Assembly: GCF_034931365.1 (NCBI RefSeq)
Contig: NZ_JAYGII010000009.1
Span: 24,639 to 88,638, forward strand
Direction of reading: 5' to 3'
Origin: Natronospira elongata
Lineage (GTDB): Bacteria; Pseudomonadota; Gammaproteobacteria; Natronospirales; Natronospiraceae
Length of the DNA stretch: 64,000 nt
The notes under the pieces were generated by a model. The model saw only the letters and a list, made by a program, of their open reading frames with translations. It did not search any database and was not told where the DNA came from. The translations under genes and the position numbers were made by a program. Below are positions 1-8,761 of the stretch, one piece after another. Every line of letters starts with the position of its first letter. Position 1 is the first letter of the stretch.

Positions 1-1348
1 CCTCGGCCAGCACCGCGGGTGATACATACTGGGACAACATGCGGCGGACCCGGCGCCGGTCCCGCCCTTCGGTGGCCGACACATAGGCCATGCAAGCCAG
101 GCCGGTGAGCAACAAGGCGCTGCTGGGCGCCACCAGGTCCACCAAATGGTGGTATTGGAAGGCGATCATCACCAGCGCCAGGTGAGCAGCCAGCAGCAAC
201 AGGGGTGGCGTCAATTGTCGCCACACCCGACCCTGGGCAAAACTGGCCGCGGTCACCCCGGCAAAGAGGACCACCAATAGCGGAGTCAGCCATGCCGGCG
301 AGGGACGCAGATAGTCCCCCATGAGCAGATTGCTGGCCGCCGCCATGTGAATCTCCACCCCCGGCGTGCGGCTGGATAGCGGTGTGTGCTTGATATCGTG
401 CAGGCCCACGGCTGAACCGCCGATAAAGACGATCCGGTCTTCGAATGCATCCGGTGGCACCAGCATGGCTTCGGGCTCGCCACGCCTCAGGCTGCCCAGA
501 CTGCGAAATATCCCACCGAAGGACCAGGCGGGAATGTCACCGTAGAAATTTACCCGCATCCGGCCACTGTCATCCAGGGGGACATGGCGATCCGGCAGCA
601 GCAGGTCGCGGCCCTGGAAACGGGCTTCGCCGAGACCGACTTGCTGCTTCAAGGCGGTGGTGGAAAGCGCCGGGAAAATCTCGTCCTGATAGGTAAACAG
701 CGGTCTCACCCGCCGGAAAACCCCATCGGCATCGGCATCCAGACCCACGGCGCCGAGACCGGCGGAAAAGGCGCCCAGGGGTTCGAAGGGCAGCATGTAG
801 CTGTTTCGGCCCTCGTCTTCCAGACCGGTAACACCGTTGAGGGCATGCTGCTGGCGAATCTCATCCGGCAGCGGCTGATCCAGGGCATCCTCGTCCACTT
901 CATCCGGGCGCTCATGGATCAATTGCAGGGAATGATGGACATTGCCGGCCGCGGCGGTGGCCATCAGCAGGGCCTCGTCCTCCTCGCTGAGCTGATCACG
1001 ATCCTGGCCATGCAGCCACTGGTTCTCGGTAAACAGAACATCAAAGACCACGGCCCGGGGATTGCCCTCGGCGAGAAACTCCAGCAGGTCGGCATAGACC
1101 GAGCGTGGCCAGGGGAATCGACCCAACACCGGATTGAGCAGGCTCAGGGAAGCCTCGTCGATGAGAATCAGGGCGAGATCAGGATGAATCTCCGCCTCAT
1201 GGCGAAACTGGGCGCTGCGAAAGTCCTCGGTCATCCACTCCAGGCGCTGGAAACCGTCCCGGCCATCCACCACCAGGATCACCAGGGCTGCCCCGACAGC
1301 AATGACGGACAACCAGACCGCCTTTTTCCAGACACGAGAACGCTTCAT
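1..1348 (-). CDS. CHASE2-domain class III adenylate/guanylate cyclase (C-terminus outside window)
   Basis: I read this by translating the minus strand. It starts MKRSRVWKKAV with one N-terminal membrane helix. A long extracytoplasmic CHASE2 sensor follows, with the typical stretches LALILIDEASL, GRFPWPRSVYADLL and FEDRIVFIGGSAVGLHD. A cluster of about three membrane helices comes next, then the juxtamembrane segment RRVRRMLSQYVSPAVLAE, which in this family leads straight into a nucleotide cyclase domain. The window ends there, so the catalytic domain is not seen. The known role of the family is sensing at the periplasm and making cAMP or cGMP in the cytoplasm. It is divergent from the cyclic-nucleotide-binding EAL gene with about 130 bp between starts, which suggests a shared signalling circuit (inference). 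A different output domain, such as a kinase, is possible but less likely given the YVSP linker. Confidence 0.85.
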   Translation of the reverse strand, partial: MKRSRVWKKAVWLSVIAVGAALVILVVDGRDGFQRLEWMTEDFRSAQFRHEAEIHPDLALILIDEASLSLLNPVLGRFPWPRSVYADLLEFLAEGNPRAVVFDVLFTENQWLHGQDRDQLSEEDEALLMATAAAGNVHHSLQLIHERPDEVDEDALDQPLPDEIRQQHALNGVTGLEDEGRNSYMLPFEPLGAFSAGLGAVGLDADADGVFRRVRPLFTYQDEIFPALSTTALKQQVGLGEARFQGRDLLLPDRHVPLDDSGRMRVNFYGDIPAWSFGGIFRSLGSLRRGEPEAMLVPPDAFEDRIVFIGGSAVGLHDIKHTPLSSRTPGVEIHMAAASNLLMGDYLRPSPAWLTPLLVVLFAGVTAASFAQGRVWRQLTPPLLLLAAHLALVMIAFQYHHLVDLVAPSSALLLTGLACMAYVSATEGRDRRRVRRMLSQYVSPAVLAE

Positions 1349-1480
1349 GACAAACAGTCTAGTATTGGAGCAAGGGGCAAGGGCACCCCCTTGGCGGGGC
1401 ATTGACAGGGTCCCCCCGTATGGGGGAGCTTGGACCCTGGCGAATGCCAAGAGATGAGGCGCAAAACAGGGGGACAGGAC
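1349..1480. promoter_or_regulatory. divergent intergenic region between the CHASE2 cyclase and the cNMP-binding EAL gene
   Basis: This 132-bp gap separates two head-to-head signalling genes and must hold both promoters. On the plus strand the purine-rich run AGGGGGACAGGAC lies directly before the ATG at 1481 and serves as ribosome binding site. The sequence AGTCTAGTATTGG near 1357-1369 contains a TAGTAT that could act as a -10 element, but I see no convincing -35 partner. No operator palindrome stands out. Confidence 0.35.
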
Positions 1481-2689
1481 ATGACTGAACGTATCCCAGG
1501 CCAACGATTTGAGGCCGGCACGGTCATCTTCGAACGAGGCGAGCAGGGCGACAAGGCCTATCTCATCCGGGACGGACGGGTGGAAATTTCCACTGACCAG
1601 GGCGGCAAGAAAGTGGTCATTGCCAATCTGGGCCCCGGCGAGGTGTTTGGCGAACTGGCCTTGATAAGCCACCAGGCAAGGACCGCCACCGCCACCGCGG
1701 CCACCGATACCGAGACCCTGGTGATCTCCACCGAACGGCTGCAGGCCGCCATCGATGCCGCCGACCCACTGCTGCAGACCCTGCTGCGCGGCAATCTGGG
1801 CCGATTCATCTGGACCCAGCGCTTCATGCTCCAGCACGCGGCCCCGAAAACCGCCGAGACCTCACTGGAGCATCAGGCAGAACACGACATGGCGGTGGAG
1901 GCGGACATCCAGCGAGCCATGAAGAGCCGCGAATTCGAACTCTTCTACCAACCCATTATTGATCTAAGAGACGGCCGAATCGGAGGCTTCGAGGCACTGA
2001 TGCGCTGGCGTCACCCGGACCGGGGAACAGTCTCACCGGGGGAGTTCATCGGCGTGGCCGAAGCCACCGGGCAGATCGTCGCCATGGGGGCCTGGGCACT
2101 GGAAGAGGCCCTGGATGCCCTCAAGCGGTTCCAGGCCATTGTCGATGGCCCTGGCCGTCCGCCACTGTTCATGAGCGTGAATGTTTCCGGTCGCCAGCTC
2201 CTGGAGTTGGAGGAAATCGACCGTCTGGGGGCCGTACTGGCCCGTTCCGGCGTGGACCCGGAGCAGATCAAGCTGGAAATCACCGAGAGTCTGCTGGTGG
2301 ATGACCCCATGCATGCCGCCGTGGCCCTGCAACAACTGCGCGAGAAAGGGGTGCGACTGGCCATTGACGACTTTGGCACCGGCTACTCCAGCCTCAGCTA
2401 TCTTCACCTCTTCCCGCTGGACACTCTCAAGATCGACCGCTCCTTCGTCTCCGACATGGTCCACGATCCCCGCCGGGAACGAATCGTCCGCGCCATCTCC
2501 GGCCTGGCCCGGGACCTGGACCTCAACATCATTGCCGAAGGGGTGGAAAACGACGAGGAAATGCAGAGCCTGGATCGCTTCGAGTGCGACTACGTCCAGG
2601 GCTTCCTTCTCGCCAAACCCCAGACCGCCGGCGACATCGAAGCCCTGCTCAAACAGGACCCCCACTACGACACCCACCTAGGCAGTTAG
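1481..2689 (+). CDS. cyclic-nucleotide-binding / EAL-domain c-di-GMP phosphodiesterase (paralogue 1)
   Basis: The product is 402 residues. Residues 5-120 form a cNMP-binding domain whose phosphate-binding cassette is intact (FGELALI, then RTAT). After a short linker comes a full EAL domain (about 138-385) with FEALMRWRHP, NVSGRQL, EITESLL, DDFGTGYSSLSYL, KIDRSFV and EGVEN, so the metal- and substrate-binding acidic residues are present and c-di-GMP hydrolysis is expected. No membrane helix is seen, so it is cytosolic. I chose ATG 1481 over the longer frame because of the purine-rich RBS and because the paralogue aligns from the same point. It is divergent from a cyclase gene and convergent with its own paralogue. 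Inference: cAMP or cGMP binding controls c-di-GMP breakdown. Confidence 0.9.
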   Translation: MTERIPGQRFEAGTVIFERGEQGDKAYLIRDGRVEISTDQGGKKVVIANLGPGEVFGELALISHQARTATATAATDTETLVISTERLQAAIDAADPLLQTLLRGNLGRFIWTQRFMLQHAAPKTAETSLEHQAEHDMAVEADIQRAMKSREFELFYQPIIDLRDGRIGGFEALMRWRHPDRGTVSPGEFIGVAEATGQIVAMGAWALEEALDALKRFQAIVDGPGRPPLFMSVNVSGRQLLELEEIDRLGAVLARSGVDPEQIKLEITESLLVDDPMHAAVALQQLREKGVRLAIDDFGTGYSSLSYLHLFPLDTLKIDRSFVSDMVHDPRRERIVRAISGLARDLDLNIIAEGVENDEEMQSLDRFECDYVQGFLLAKPQTAGDIEALLKQDPHYDTHLGS

Positions 2690-2718
2690 CCAACACCGGG
2701 CAATCCCATGGAACCCCA

Positions 2719-2880
2719 GGAACCTCTGATTGCCCCATTCCCGCGCTCAGTTGGCCCTGAGAGCGTCTGATTCAAGGCGCATTGCGCAGCACAGTAGCAG
2801 CGCTACGGGCAAGCAATGCCACGCAGAAGCAGGCGTTCTCAGGGCCAACTGTGGGCGGGAATGGGGCAATCAGAGGTTCC
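2719..2880. mobile_element. 162-bp palindromic MITE-like element between two paralogous EAL genes
   Basis: The outer ends are perfect inverted repeats: GGAACCTCTGATTGCCCCAT at 2719-2738 is answered by its complement at 2861-2880, and pairing continues inwards through CAGTTGGCCCTGAGA (2748-2762) against its complement near 2836-2850. The centre has further stems (GTAGCAGCGCTAC is itself a hairpin), so the whole element can fold into one long cruciform. No transposase is encoded. The right end stops 2 bp before the stop codon of the minus-strand EAL gene. A CA dinucleotide flanks both ends, which may be a minimal target duplication. Size, inverted ends and lack of coding fit a non-autonomous insertion element; the parent family was not identified. 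Confidence 0.75.
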
Positions 2881-2882
2881 CA

Positions 2883-4136
2883 TCACCACCGAACCTGTTT
2901 CTGTTGGAGCAGGCGGCGGGCCTCGCGGAAGGAAGCGGGGCGGGACATGAGATAGCCCTGCCCGGCATCACAGCCGATTTCCCGCAGGGCGGCAAGCTGG
3001 TTATTGCGCTCAATACCCTCGGCGATGGTCTCCATGCCCAGCTCCTCGGCCAGTCCGACAATGGCACGAACGATGCGATAGCTCTTGGGATCACGGCCCA
3101 TGGTGGAGACAAAACGCTGGTCGATCTTGAGGGTGTCCATGGGGAACTGATGGAGATAGCTGAGGCTGGAATAGCCGGTGCCGAAATCATCCAGGGCAAT
3201 GCGCATGCCGTACTCCCGCAGCAGCTGGATGGCCGCCTGGGCATGGACCGGGTCGTCCACCAGCAGACTCTCAGTGATCTCCAGCTTGACCTGCTTGGGA
3301 TCCACCCCTGAGGCCATCACCGCATCACCGATGGCGTCGATCTCCTGCAACTCGAACAACTGCCGAGCAGAGATGTTGATGCTCATGAACAGCGGCGTCC
3401 GGGAGCGAGGCGCGGGTTCAGGCGCAGCCTCGGCCAGGGCCGTCAACGGCGGTCTCGGCCCGGATCCCCGGCCCACCAGCATCTGAAAGGCCTTTAGGGC
3501 ATTGAGGGCTTCACCCAATACCCAGCGGCCAATGGCCACGATCTGCCCGGTGCGCTCGGCGAGGGGAATGAACTCGGTCGGATAGACCAGCCCCCGGCGA
3601 GGATGGCGCCAGCGCAACAAGGCCTCGAAACCGATGGTCTGGCCGCCCCGCATGGAAATGATCGGCTGGTAGTGCAACTCGAACTGCTGTTCCTCGATGG
3701 CCTGCTGAATTTCCTTCTCCGTGGCCAGGTCACGGCGGGCCTTCTGTTCCAGCGGCTGGCGGGCATCAACGGTATCGGCGTGCTGCAGCATGAACTGCTG
3801 GGTCCACTGAAAGCGGCCCAGATTGACCTGAAGGAGCTTGCGCAGGAGAGGGTTGGCGGTCTTGATGGCCGCATCCAGCTGCTCGGCATTGATGCTGACC
3901 ACCTCGGTGTCTTCCACCGCCACGGCCGTCGCGGAACGGGTCTGCTGATTGATCAGTGCCAGCTCGCCGAACAATTCGCCGCTGCCAAGCCGGGCGAGGA
4001 CCACCTTGCGCCCGGCCTTGTCGGTGGAAATCTCCACTGCCCCCCGATCGATGAAATAGGCCCGGTCTCCCCGGTCCCCCTGGGCAAAGATCTCCTGCCC
4101 GGCGGCAAAATGCTGTCTGGGCAGTTTCTGCGCCAT
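2883..4136 (-). CDS. cyclic-nucleotide-binding / EAL-domain c-di-GMP phosphodiesterase (paralogue 2)
   Basis: This 417-residue protein has the same two-domain layout as the neighbour at 1481-2689. The N-terminal cNMP-binding domain has FGELALINQQTRSAT, and the EAL domain has FEALLRWRHP, NISARQL, EITESLL, DDFGTGYSSLSYL, KIDQRFV and EGIE. It differs by an insertion of about 25 residues, rich in Pro, Ala and Arg, between the first EAL helices (GRGSGPRPPLTALAEAAPEP). ATG 4136 is preferred over an upstream ATG because AGGGGAG lies about 9 bases before it and the paralogue begins at the equivalent residue. The two genes face each other tail to tail around a palindromic element, so this is a local duplication with inversion. 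It should be a cytosolic c-di-GMP phosphodiesterase tuned by a cyclic nucleotide. Confidence 0.9.
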   Translation of the reverse strand: MAQKLPRQHFAAGQEIFAQGDRGDRAYFIDRGAVEISTDKAGRKVVLARLGSGELFGELALINQQTRSATAVAVEDTEVVSINAEQLDAAIKTANPLLRKLLQVNLGRFQWTQQFMLQHADTVDARQPLEQKARRDLATEKEIQQAIEEQQFELHYQPIISMRGGQTIGFEALLRWRHPRRGLVYPTEFIPLAERTGQIVAIGRWVLGEALNALKAFQMLVGRGSGPRPPLTALAEAAPEPAPRSRTPLFMSINISARQLFELQEIDAIGDAVMASGVDPKQVKLEITESLLVDDPVHAQAAIQLLREYGMRIALDDFGTGYSSLSYLHQFPMDTLKIDQRFVSTMGRDPKSYRIVRAIVGLAEELGMETIAEGIERNNQLAALREIGCDAGQGYLMSRPASFREARRLLQQKQVRW

Positions 4137-4230
4137 GCCTTTTCTCCCCTGAATGATCATTGACACCCTTCGGTGCCATTCCCCTTGAGCTTAGCAGGCC
4201 GGCGGCCGCTGGCGGGAACGCTGACCGACC

Positions 4231-5418
4231 CTAGCCCCCCAGGTCCACCCGAATGGCCTTGCGGGCCCGGTCGGCACGCGCAACGGCCTCTTCCACGTTT
4301 TCCCCCAGGGCCAGGGTCACACCCATGCGGCGCGCCCCCCGGACTTCCGGTTTGCCGAACAGGCGGAGATCGGTGTCCGGCTCCGCCAGGGCCCGGTCCA
4401 GGCCCGAAAAGCTGACCCGATTGGACTCGCCGCGCACCACCAGGGCGGCCGACGCGGATGGCCCGCGCTGACGAATCGCCGGAATGGGCAGACCGAGGAT
4501 GGCTCGGGCATGAAGCTCGAATTCGGACAGATCCTGGGAGATCAGGGTCACCAACCCGGTGTCATGGGGGCGTGGAGAGACTTCACTGAACCAGACCTGA
4601 TCACCCTTGACGAACAGTTCAACACCAAATACGCCGTAGCCACCCAGAGCGGCGGTCACCGCTTCGGCAATCTCTTGTGACCGGGCCAGGGCGGCCTCGG
4701 ACATGGCCTGGGGCTGCCAGGACTCGCGATAATCCCCATCCTCCTGGCGATGACCAATGGGCGCACAAAAGCGGGTGCCATCCCGGTGACGAACGGTCAG
4801 CAGAGTGATTTCATAATCGAAATCCACAAAGCCTTCCACGATCACTCTTCCGGCACCGGCTCGGCCACCCGACTGGGCATACTCCCAGGCAGACTGAATA
4901 TCCGATTCTCGCCGCACCAGACTCTGTCCCTTGCCGGACGACGACATGATCGGCTTGACCACACAGGGCAGGCCCACGGCCATGACGGCCTCGCGATAAC
5001 TGTCTTCACTGTCGGCAAAACGATAGGGGGAGGTAGGAAGCCCCAGCTCCTCGGCCGCCAGCCGACGGATGCCTTCACGGTTCATGGTCAATTGGGTGGC
5101 CCGCGCGGTTGGCACCACATTGAAACCCTGGCTCTCCAGCTCCACCAGGGCCTCGGTGGCAATTGCTTCGACCTCCGGCACCACCAGATGGGGCAGTTCC
5201 TTCTGCACCAGACCACTCAAGGCATCTGCATCCAGCATATCGATGACATGATGGCGATGCGCCACCTGCATGGCCGGTGCGTCCGCATAGCGATCCACGG
5301 CAATCACCTCACAACCCAGTCGCTGCAAGGCAATCACCACTTCCTTGCCCAGCTCACCGCTGCCGAGCAGCATGACCCGCCGTGCCCCGGCCGAGCCTGG
5401 AGTACCAATCTCCGTCAT
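4231..5418 (-). CDS. purT: formate-dependent phosphoribosylglycinamide formyltransferase (GAR transformylase 2)
   Basis: PurT makes formyl-GAR from GAR, formate and ATP, the folate-independent version of the third purine synthesis step. The 395-residue product matches the usual PurT length. It begins, after a short lead, with VMLLGSGELGKEVVIALQRL and IAVDRYADAPAMQVAHRHHV, which are diagnostic for PurT. The ATP-grasp core follows (VKPIMSSSGKGQS, EVSPRPHDTGLVTL). I chose ATG 5418 because GAGGTGG lies 4-5 bases before it; an upstream in-frame ATG at 5457 lacks a site. It stands alone, divergent from a small outer-membrane protein gene. Confidence 0.96.
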   Translation of the reverse strand: MTEIGTPGSAGARRVMLLGSGELGKEVVIALQRLGCEVIAVDRYADAPAMQVAHRHHVIDMLDADALSGLVQKELPHLVVPEVEAIATEALVELESQGFNVVPTARATQLTMNREGIRRLAAEELGLPTSPYRFADSEDSYREAVMAVGLPCVVKPIMSSSGKGQSLVRRESDIQSAWEYAQSGGRAGAGRVIVEGFVDFDYEITLLTVRHRDGTRFCAPIGHRQEDGDYRESWQPQAMSEAALARSQEIAEAVTAALGGYGVFGVELFVKGDQVWFSEVSPRPHDTGLVTLISQDLSEFELHARAILGLPIPAIRQRGPSASAALVVRGESNRVSFSGLDRALAEPDTDLRLFGKPEVRGARRMGVTLALGENVEEAVARADRARKAIRVDLGG

Positions 5419-5555
5419 GTCCACCTCGATGGATATCCACAGGGAAAGTTCTGGCACAGTATAACCATGCCGGCGCCGACCCGTGGAAATCCGCCGCCGG
5501 TAAGGCTATCCTGCGCGGGAACGAGCCGTCTTAATTCATCACGAGGACCAAGACC

Positions 5556-6059
5556 ATGAACAAGCACATCATCGCCGGCCTGGTATTGGCCGGCAGCGTT
5601 GCCGCCGCCCCGGCCGCCAAGGCCCTGCCCCTGATCGACATCGGCGTGGGTGCCGGTGTGCTCACCATGGAGGACGACTCCGATGGCGCCGCAGCGGTCA
5701 GCGCTCTGGTGGGAGTGAACATCCCCGCCACCCCCTTTGGCGTGGAAGGCACCTTCACCCAGACCATCAGCGATGGCAGCTTCGACTTCAATGGCGGCAG
5801 CCTCGACTACAGCGGTAACCAGCTGGGCGCCTTCGTCACCGCCAACACCCCGACGCCGGGCATCAAGGTCAAGGGCAAGCTGGGCATGGTCCGTTCCGAC
5901 TTCGACTTCGACGGCATGGGCAGTGCCTCCAGCACCGACTTCGCCTTTGGCGCGGCAGTCATCTTCACCAGTTGGCAACTGGAGTGGACCCGCACCAAGG
6001 TCGATGATGGCGGTGTTGATCAGGACATCGACTACATCAGCATCAGTTACGTCTGGTAA
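5556..6059 (+). CDS. small outer-membrane beta-barrel protein
   Basis: The 167-residue product starts with a clear signal peptide (MNKHIIAGLVLAGSVAAAPAAKA). It continues as short alternating strands with Gly/Asp turns and ends in an aromatic residue (ISISYVW), the usual C-terminal signature for BAM-assembled outer-membrane barrels. The middle is rich in Asp and Gly (DFDFDGMGSASSTDF). Its overall look recalls YfaZ/OmpW-like small barrels of unknown function; I cannot name the family firmly. GAGG upstream of ATG 5556 serves as ribosome binding site, and a strong terminator follows the stop, so it is monocistronic. Confidence 0.75.
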   Translation: MNKHIIAGLVLAGSVAAAPAAKALPLIDIGVGAGVLTMEDDSDGAAAVSALVGVNIPATPFGVEGTFTQTISDGSFDFNGGSLDYSGNQLGAFVTANTPTPGIKVKGKLGMVRSDFDFDGMGSASSTDFAFGAAVIFTSWQLEWTRTKVDDGGVDQDIDYISISYVW

Positions 6060-6089
6060 GCCGGGCGGCAACCCCTTCCACTACCCCGA

Positions 6090-6118
6090 CCCGCCGACTC
6101 TGTCGGCGGGTTTTTTTT
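6090..6118 (+). terminator. rho-independent terminator after the barrel protein gene
   Basis: Stem CCCGCCGAC (6090-6098), loop TCT, stem GTCGGCGGG (6102-6110), then eight T residues. It ends 6 bp before the stop codon of the convergent pepN gene and has no T-run in the other direction, so it acts on the plus strand. Confidence 0.93.
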
Positions 6119-6124
6119 GCCCCC

Positions 6125-8761
6125 TCAACCTGACTCCGCCAGGGCTCGGCCAACGATTTCGGCCACATCGCGACTGAGATCAGCCTGCTTGATGCGGCTG
6201 AGCTCTCCATGCATGGCCTCGCGGCGCACCGCTTCCATGCGACGCCAGGGATTGAAGACGCTGACCAGGCGGGCGGCAATGGCCGGGTTGATACGATCCA
6301 GCTTCAGAACCACATCCGCGATCAGTCGATAGCCGCTGCCATCGGCGGCGTGAAAGGCACGCCGATTGCCATTGGCGAAAGCGCCGTAAAGGGCCCGAAC
6401 CTTGTTGGGATTGGTCAGCTTGAAGGCCGGATGTTCTGCCAATTCACGGACACGCGCCACGGGATCGCCGTCACTGCGCTGGGCCTGGAGGGAGAACCAC
6501 TTGTCCACCACCAGGGGCTGGGCCTGCCACTGCTGGTAGAAATCCGCCAGTACCGTTTCCGCCGCCGGATGCCCTTCCAGCACCATGGCCCGAAGGGCCG
6601 CCATCTGGTCGGTCATGTTATCCGCGCGACGATATTGATTCAGTGCCAGTTCCTGCATGGCCGTGTCATCCAGCACTGCCAGATAGGAAAGGGCCAGATT
6701 GCGCAGTCGGCGACGAAGGATATCCGCGGGCCGGACCTGGTAGGGCCCGCTGTCCGCCAGTGACTCGTAAAGGCTCTGCCATTGACTGGAGAAGGCCTCG
6801 GCCAACTGCCGACGCAGGGCCTGGCGGGCATCGGCAATGGCCACCGGATTGACCACCGCTACCTGCTCGGCCAGCCAAGTTTCCGCCGGCAGGGTCAGGG
6901 CCTCGACCCTCAGGCCCGGGTCCGCGTCATCGTCTGCCAGCAGGGCGGCCACGGCGGCCTGAATACTCTCCGGGAACCGGGCTGGTTCACCATCGGCGAT
7001 GGATTGCTGGGCCTCGATCAAGGCCCCGGAATACAGTCGCTGGGACGCCTCCCAACGGTTGAAGGCATCCTGGTCATGGGCCATGAGCAACGACAGCGCC
7101 TCATCGCTCTGCTGGTGCTCGAGTTTGACCGGCGCGGAAAAGCCACGAAGCAGTGAAAGGACCGGGGCTTCGGCAATGGATTCAAAGACGAAGGTCTTCT
7201 CGGCCTGATCCAGGATCAGCACCGTCTCCTCTCCCCGTGCCTGCGCCTCACCCTCAAGCTTGAGTGGCAGCGCCCGGCCCTGGCTATCGAGCAGCCCGAG
7301 GGCCACCGGAATCAGGGTTGCCTGCTTGCCCTTTTGCCCCGGGGTATCGGGAATGGACTGGCGCAAGGTCAGATGCAAACGCGCGCTTTCCGGCTCATGC
7401 CGGCTCTCCACGCTGACCACCGGGGTACCGGCCTGGTCATACCAGCGCTGCATCAATGACAGATCCTGTCCATTGGCATCGGCCATGGCGGCGAGGAAGT
7501 CCTCGGTGGTTACCGCCTGCCCGTCATGGCGCTGGAAGTAGAGACGCATGCCCTTCTGTAACCCTTCCTCGCCCAGCAGACTGTGATACAGGCGCACCAC
7601 CTCCGCGCCCTTGATGTAGACCGTGGCGGTGTAGAAATTGTTGATTTCCTGATACTCCGGCGGTCTCACCGGATGGGCCATGGGACCGGCATCCTCCGGA
7701 AACTGTCCCGCCCGCAGGGTCTTCACGTCCTCGATTCGCTTCACCGCCCGCGAATTGCGGTCAGCGGAAAACTCCTGATCCCGAAACACGGTCAACCCTT
7801 CCTTGAGACTGAGCTGGAACCAGTCACGGCAGGTCACCCGATTACCGGTCCAGTTATGGAAGTACTCGTGACCGATCACCGATTCGATACCCAGATAATC
7901 CTGATCGGTGGCGGTATCGGGCCGGGCCAGCACGAAGCAGGAATTGAAGATGTTCAGGCCCTTGTTTTCCATCGCCCCCATATTGAAGTCATCGGTGGCG
8001 ACGATGTTGTAGACATCCAGGTCATAGCTCAGGCCGAAGCGTTCCTCGTCCCAGCGCATGGCATTGACCAGCGACTCCATGGCGAAATCGCACTGGTCCA
8101 TATTGCGATGCTCGGCATAGACCCTGAGCGTCACCTTGCGGCCTTCAGCGGTGGTGAAATCACGCTCTATATGCCCAAGGTCACCCGCCACCAGGGCGAA
8201 GAGATAACTGGGCTTGGGATGGGGGTCATGCCATTCCGCAAAATGACGACCGCCTTCCAGTTCGCCGCTGTCCACGGGATTGCCGTTGGAGAGCAGCACC
8301 GGATAACGCTCCCGGTCCGCTTCCAGGCGGACCCGGAACTCGGCCATCACATCGGGACGGTCGGGGTAATAGCTGATCCGCCGAAAACCCTCGGCCTCAC
8401 ATTGGGTGAGCAGAAAATCGGCGGATTGGTACAGCCCTTCAAGGGCGGTATTCTTCGCGGGCTCAATACGATTGACCACGGTCACTTCCGCCTGGTCCCC
8501 GTTGATGTTCAGCGTCAGCCCTTCATCATCCAGTTCATAATCCGATGCACTGAGCTTGCACCCATCCAGATGAATGCTTTCCAGCTTCAGCTGCTCCCCG
8601 TCCAGCCGCAGCGGACCCTCTGCCACACGCCGCAGTTGCATATGGTTGTGCACCCGAGTGTCATCGGCGTCCAGCTCAAATCGCAGGGACACTGACTCTA
8701 CCTGCCAGGCCGGGGGCTGGTACTCGGAAAGCCGAATGGTTCTTGCCTGTTGCTCACGCAT
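6125..8761 (-). CDS. pepN: aminopeptidase N (M1 family)
   Basis: An 878-residue cytosolic zinc aminopeptidase, close to the 870 residues of E. coli PepN. It removes N-terminal residues from peptides at the end of protein turnover. The exopeptidase motif GAMEN is at 262-266, the zinc site HEYFH at 298-302 with the third ligand Glu at about 321 (LSLKEG), and TVYIKGAEVVRLYH lies downstream. The C-terminal ERAP1-like helical domain is complete. Its start overlaps the end of the upstream RND exporter gene by 8 bp, so it is the last gene of a leftward operon with the aminotransferase and the exporter. Confidence 0.97.
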   Translation of the reverse strand: MREQQARTIRLSEYQPPAWQVESVSLRFELDADDTRVHNHMQLRRVAEGPLRLDGEQLKLESIHLDGCKLSASDYELDDEGLTLNINGDQAEVTVVNRIEPAKNTALEGLYQSADFLLTQCEAEGFRRISYYPDRPDVMAEFRVRLEADRERYPVLLSNGNPVDSGELEGGRHFAEWHDPHPKPSYLFALVAGDLGHIERDFTTAEGRKVTLRVYAEHRNMDQCDFAMESLVNAMRWDEERFGLSYDLDVYNIVATDDFNMGAMENKGLNIFNSCFVLARPDTATDQDYLGIESVIGHEYFHNWTGNRVTCRDWFQLSLKEGLTVFRDQEFSADRNSRAVKRIEDVKTLRAGQFPEDAGPMAHPVRPPEYQEINNFYTATVYIKGAEVVRLYHSLLGEEGLQKGMRLYFQRHDGQAVTTEDFLAAMADANGQDLSLMQRWYDQAGTPVVSVESRHEPESARLHLTLRQSIPDTPGQKGKQATLIPVALGLLDSQGRALPLKLEGEAQARGEETVLILDQAEKTFVFESIAEAPVLSLLRGFSAPVKLEHQQSDEALSLLMAHDQDAFNRWEASQRLYSGALIEAQQSIADGEPARFPESIQAAVAALLADDDADPGLRVEALTLPAETWLAEQVAVVNPVAIADARQALRRQLAEAFSSQWQSLYESLADSGPYQVRPADILRRRLRNLALSYLAVLDDTAMQELALNQYRRADNMTDQMAALRAMVLEGHPAAETVLADFYQQWQAQPLVVDKWFSLQAQRSDGDPVARVRELAEHPAFKLTNPNKVRALYGAFANGNRRAFHAADGSGYRLIADVVLKLDRINPAIAARLVSVFNPWRRMEAVRREAMHGELSRIKQADLSRDVAEIVGRALAESG

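Noticed and set aside
584..1405. 273-codon plus-strand frame at the left edge
   Set aside because: The minus strand reads as a CHASE2 sensor protein with membrane helices; the plus frame is its shadow.
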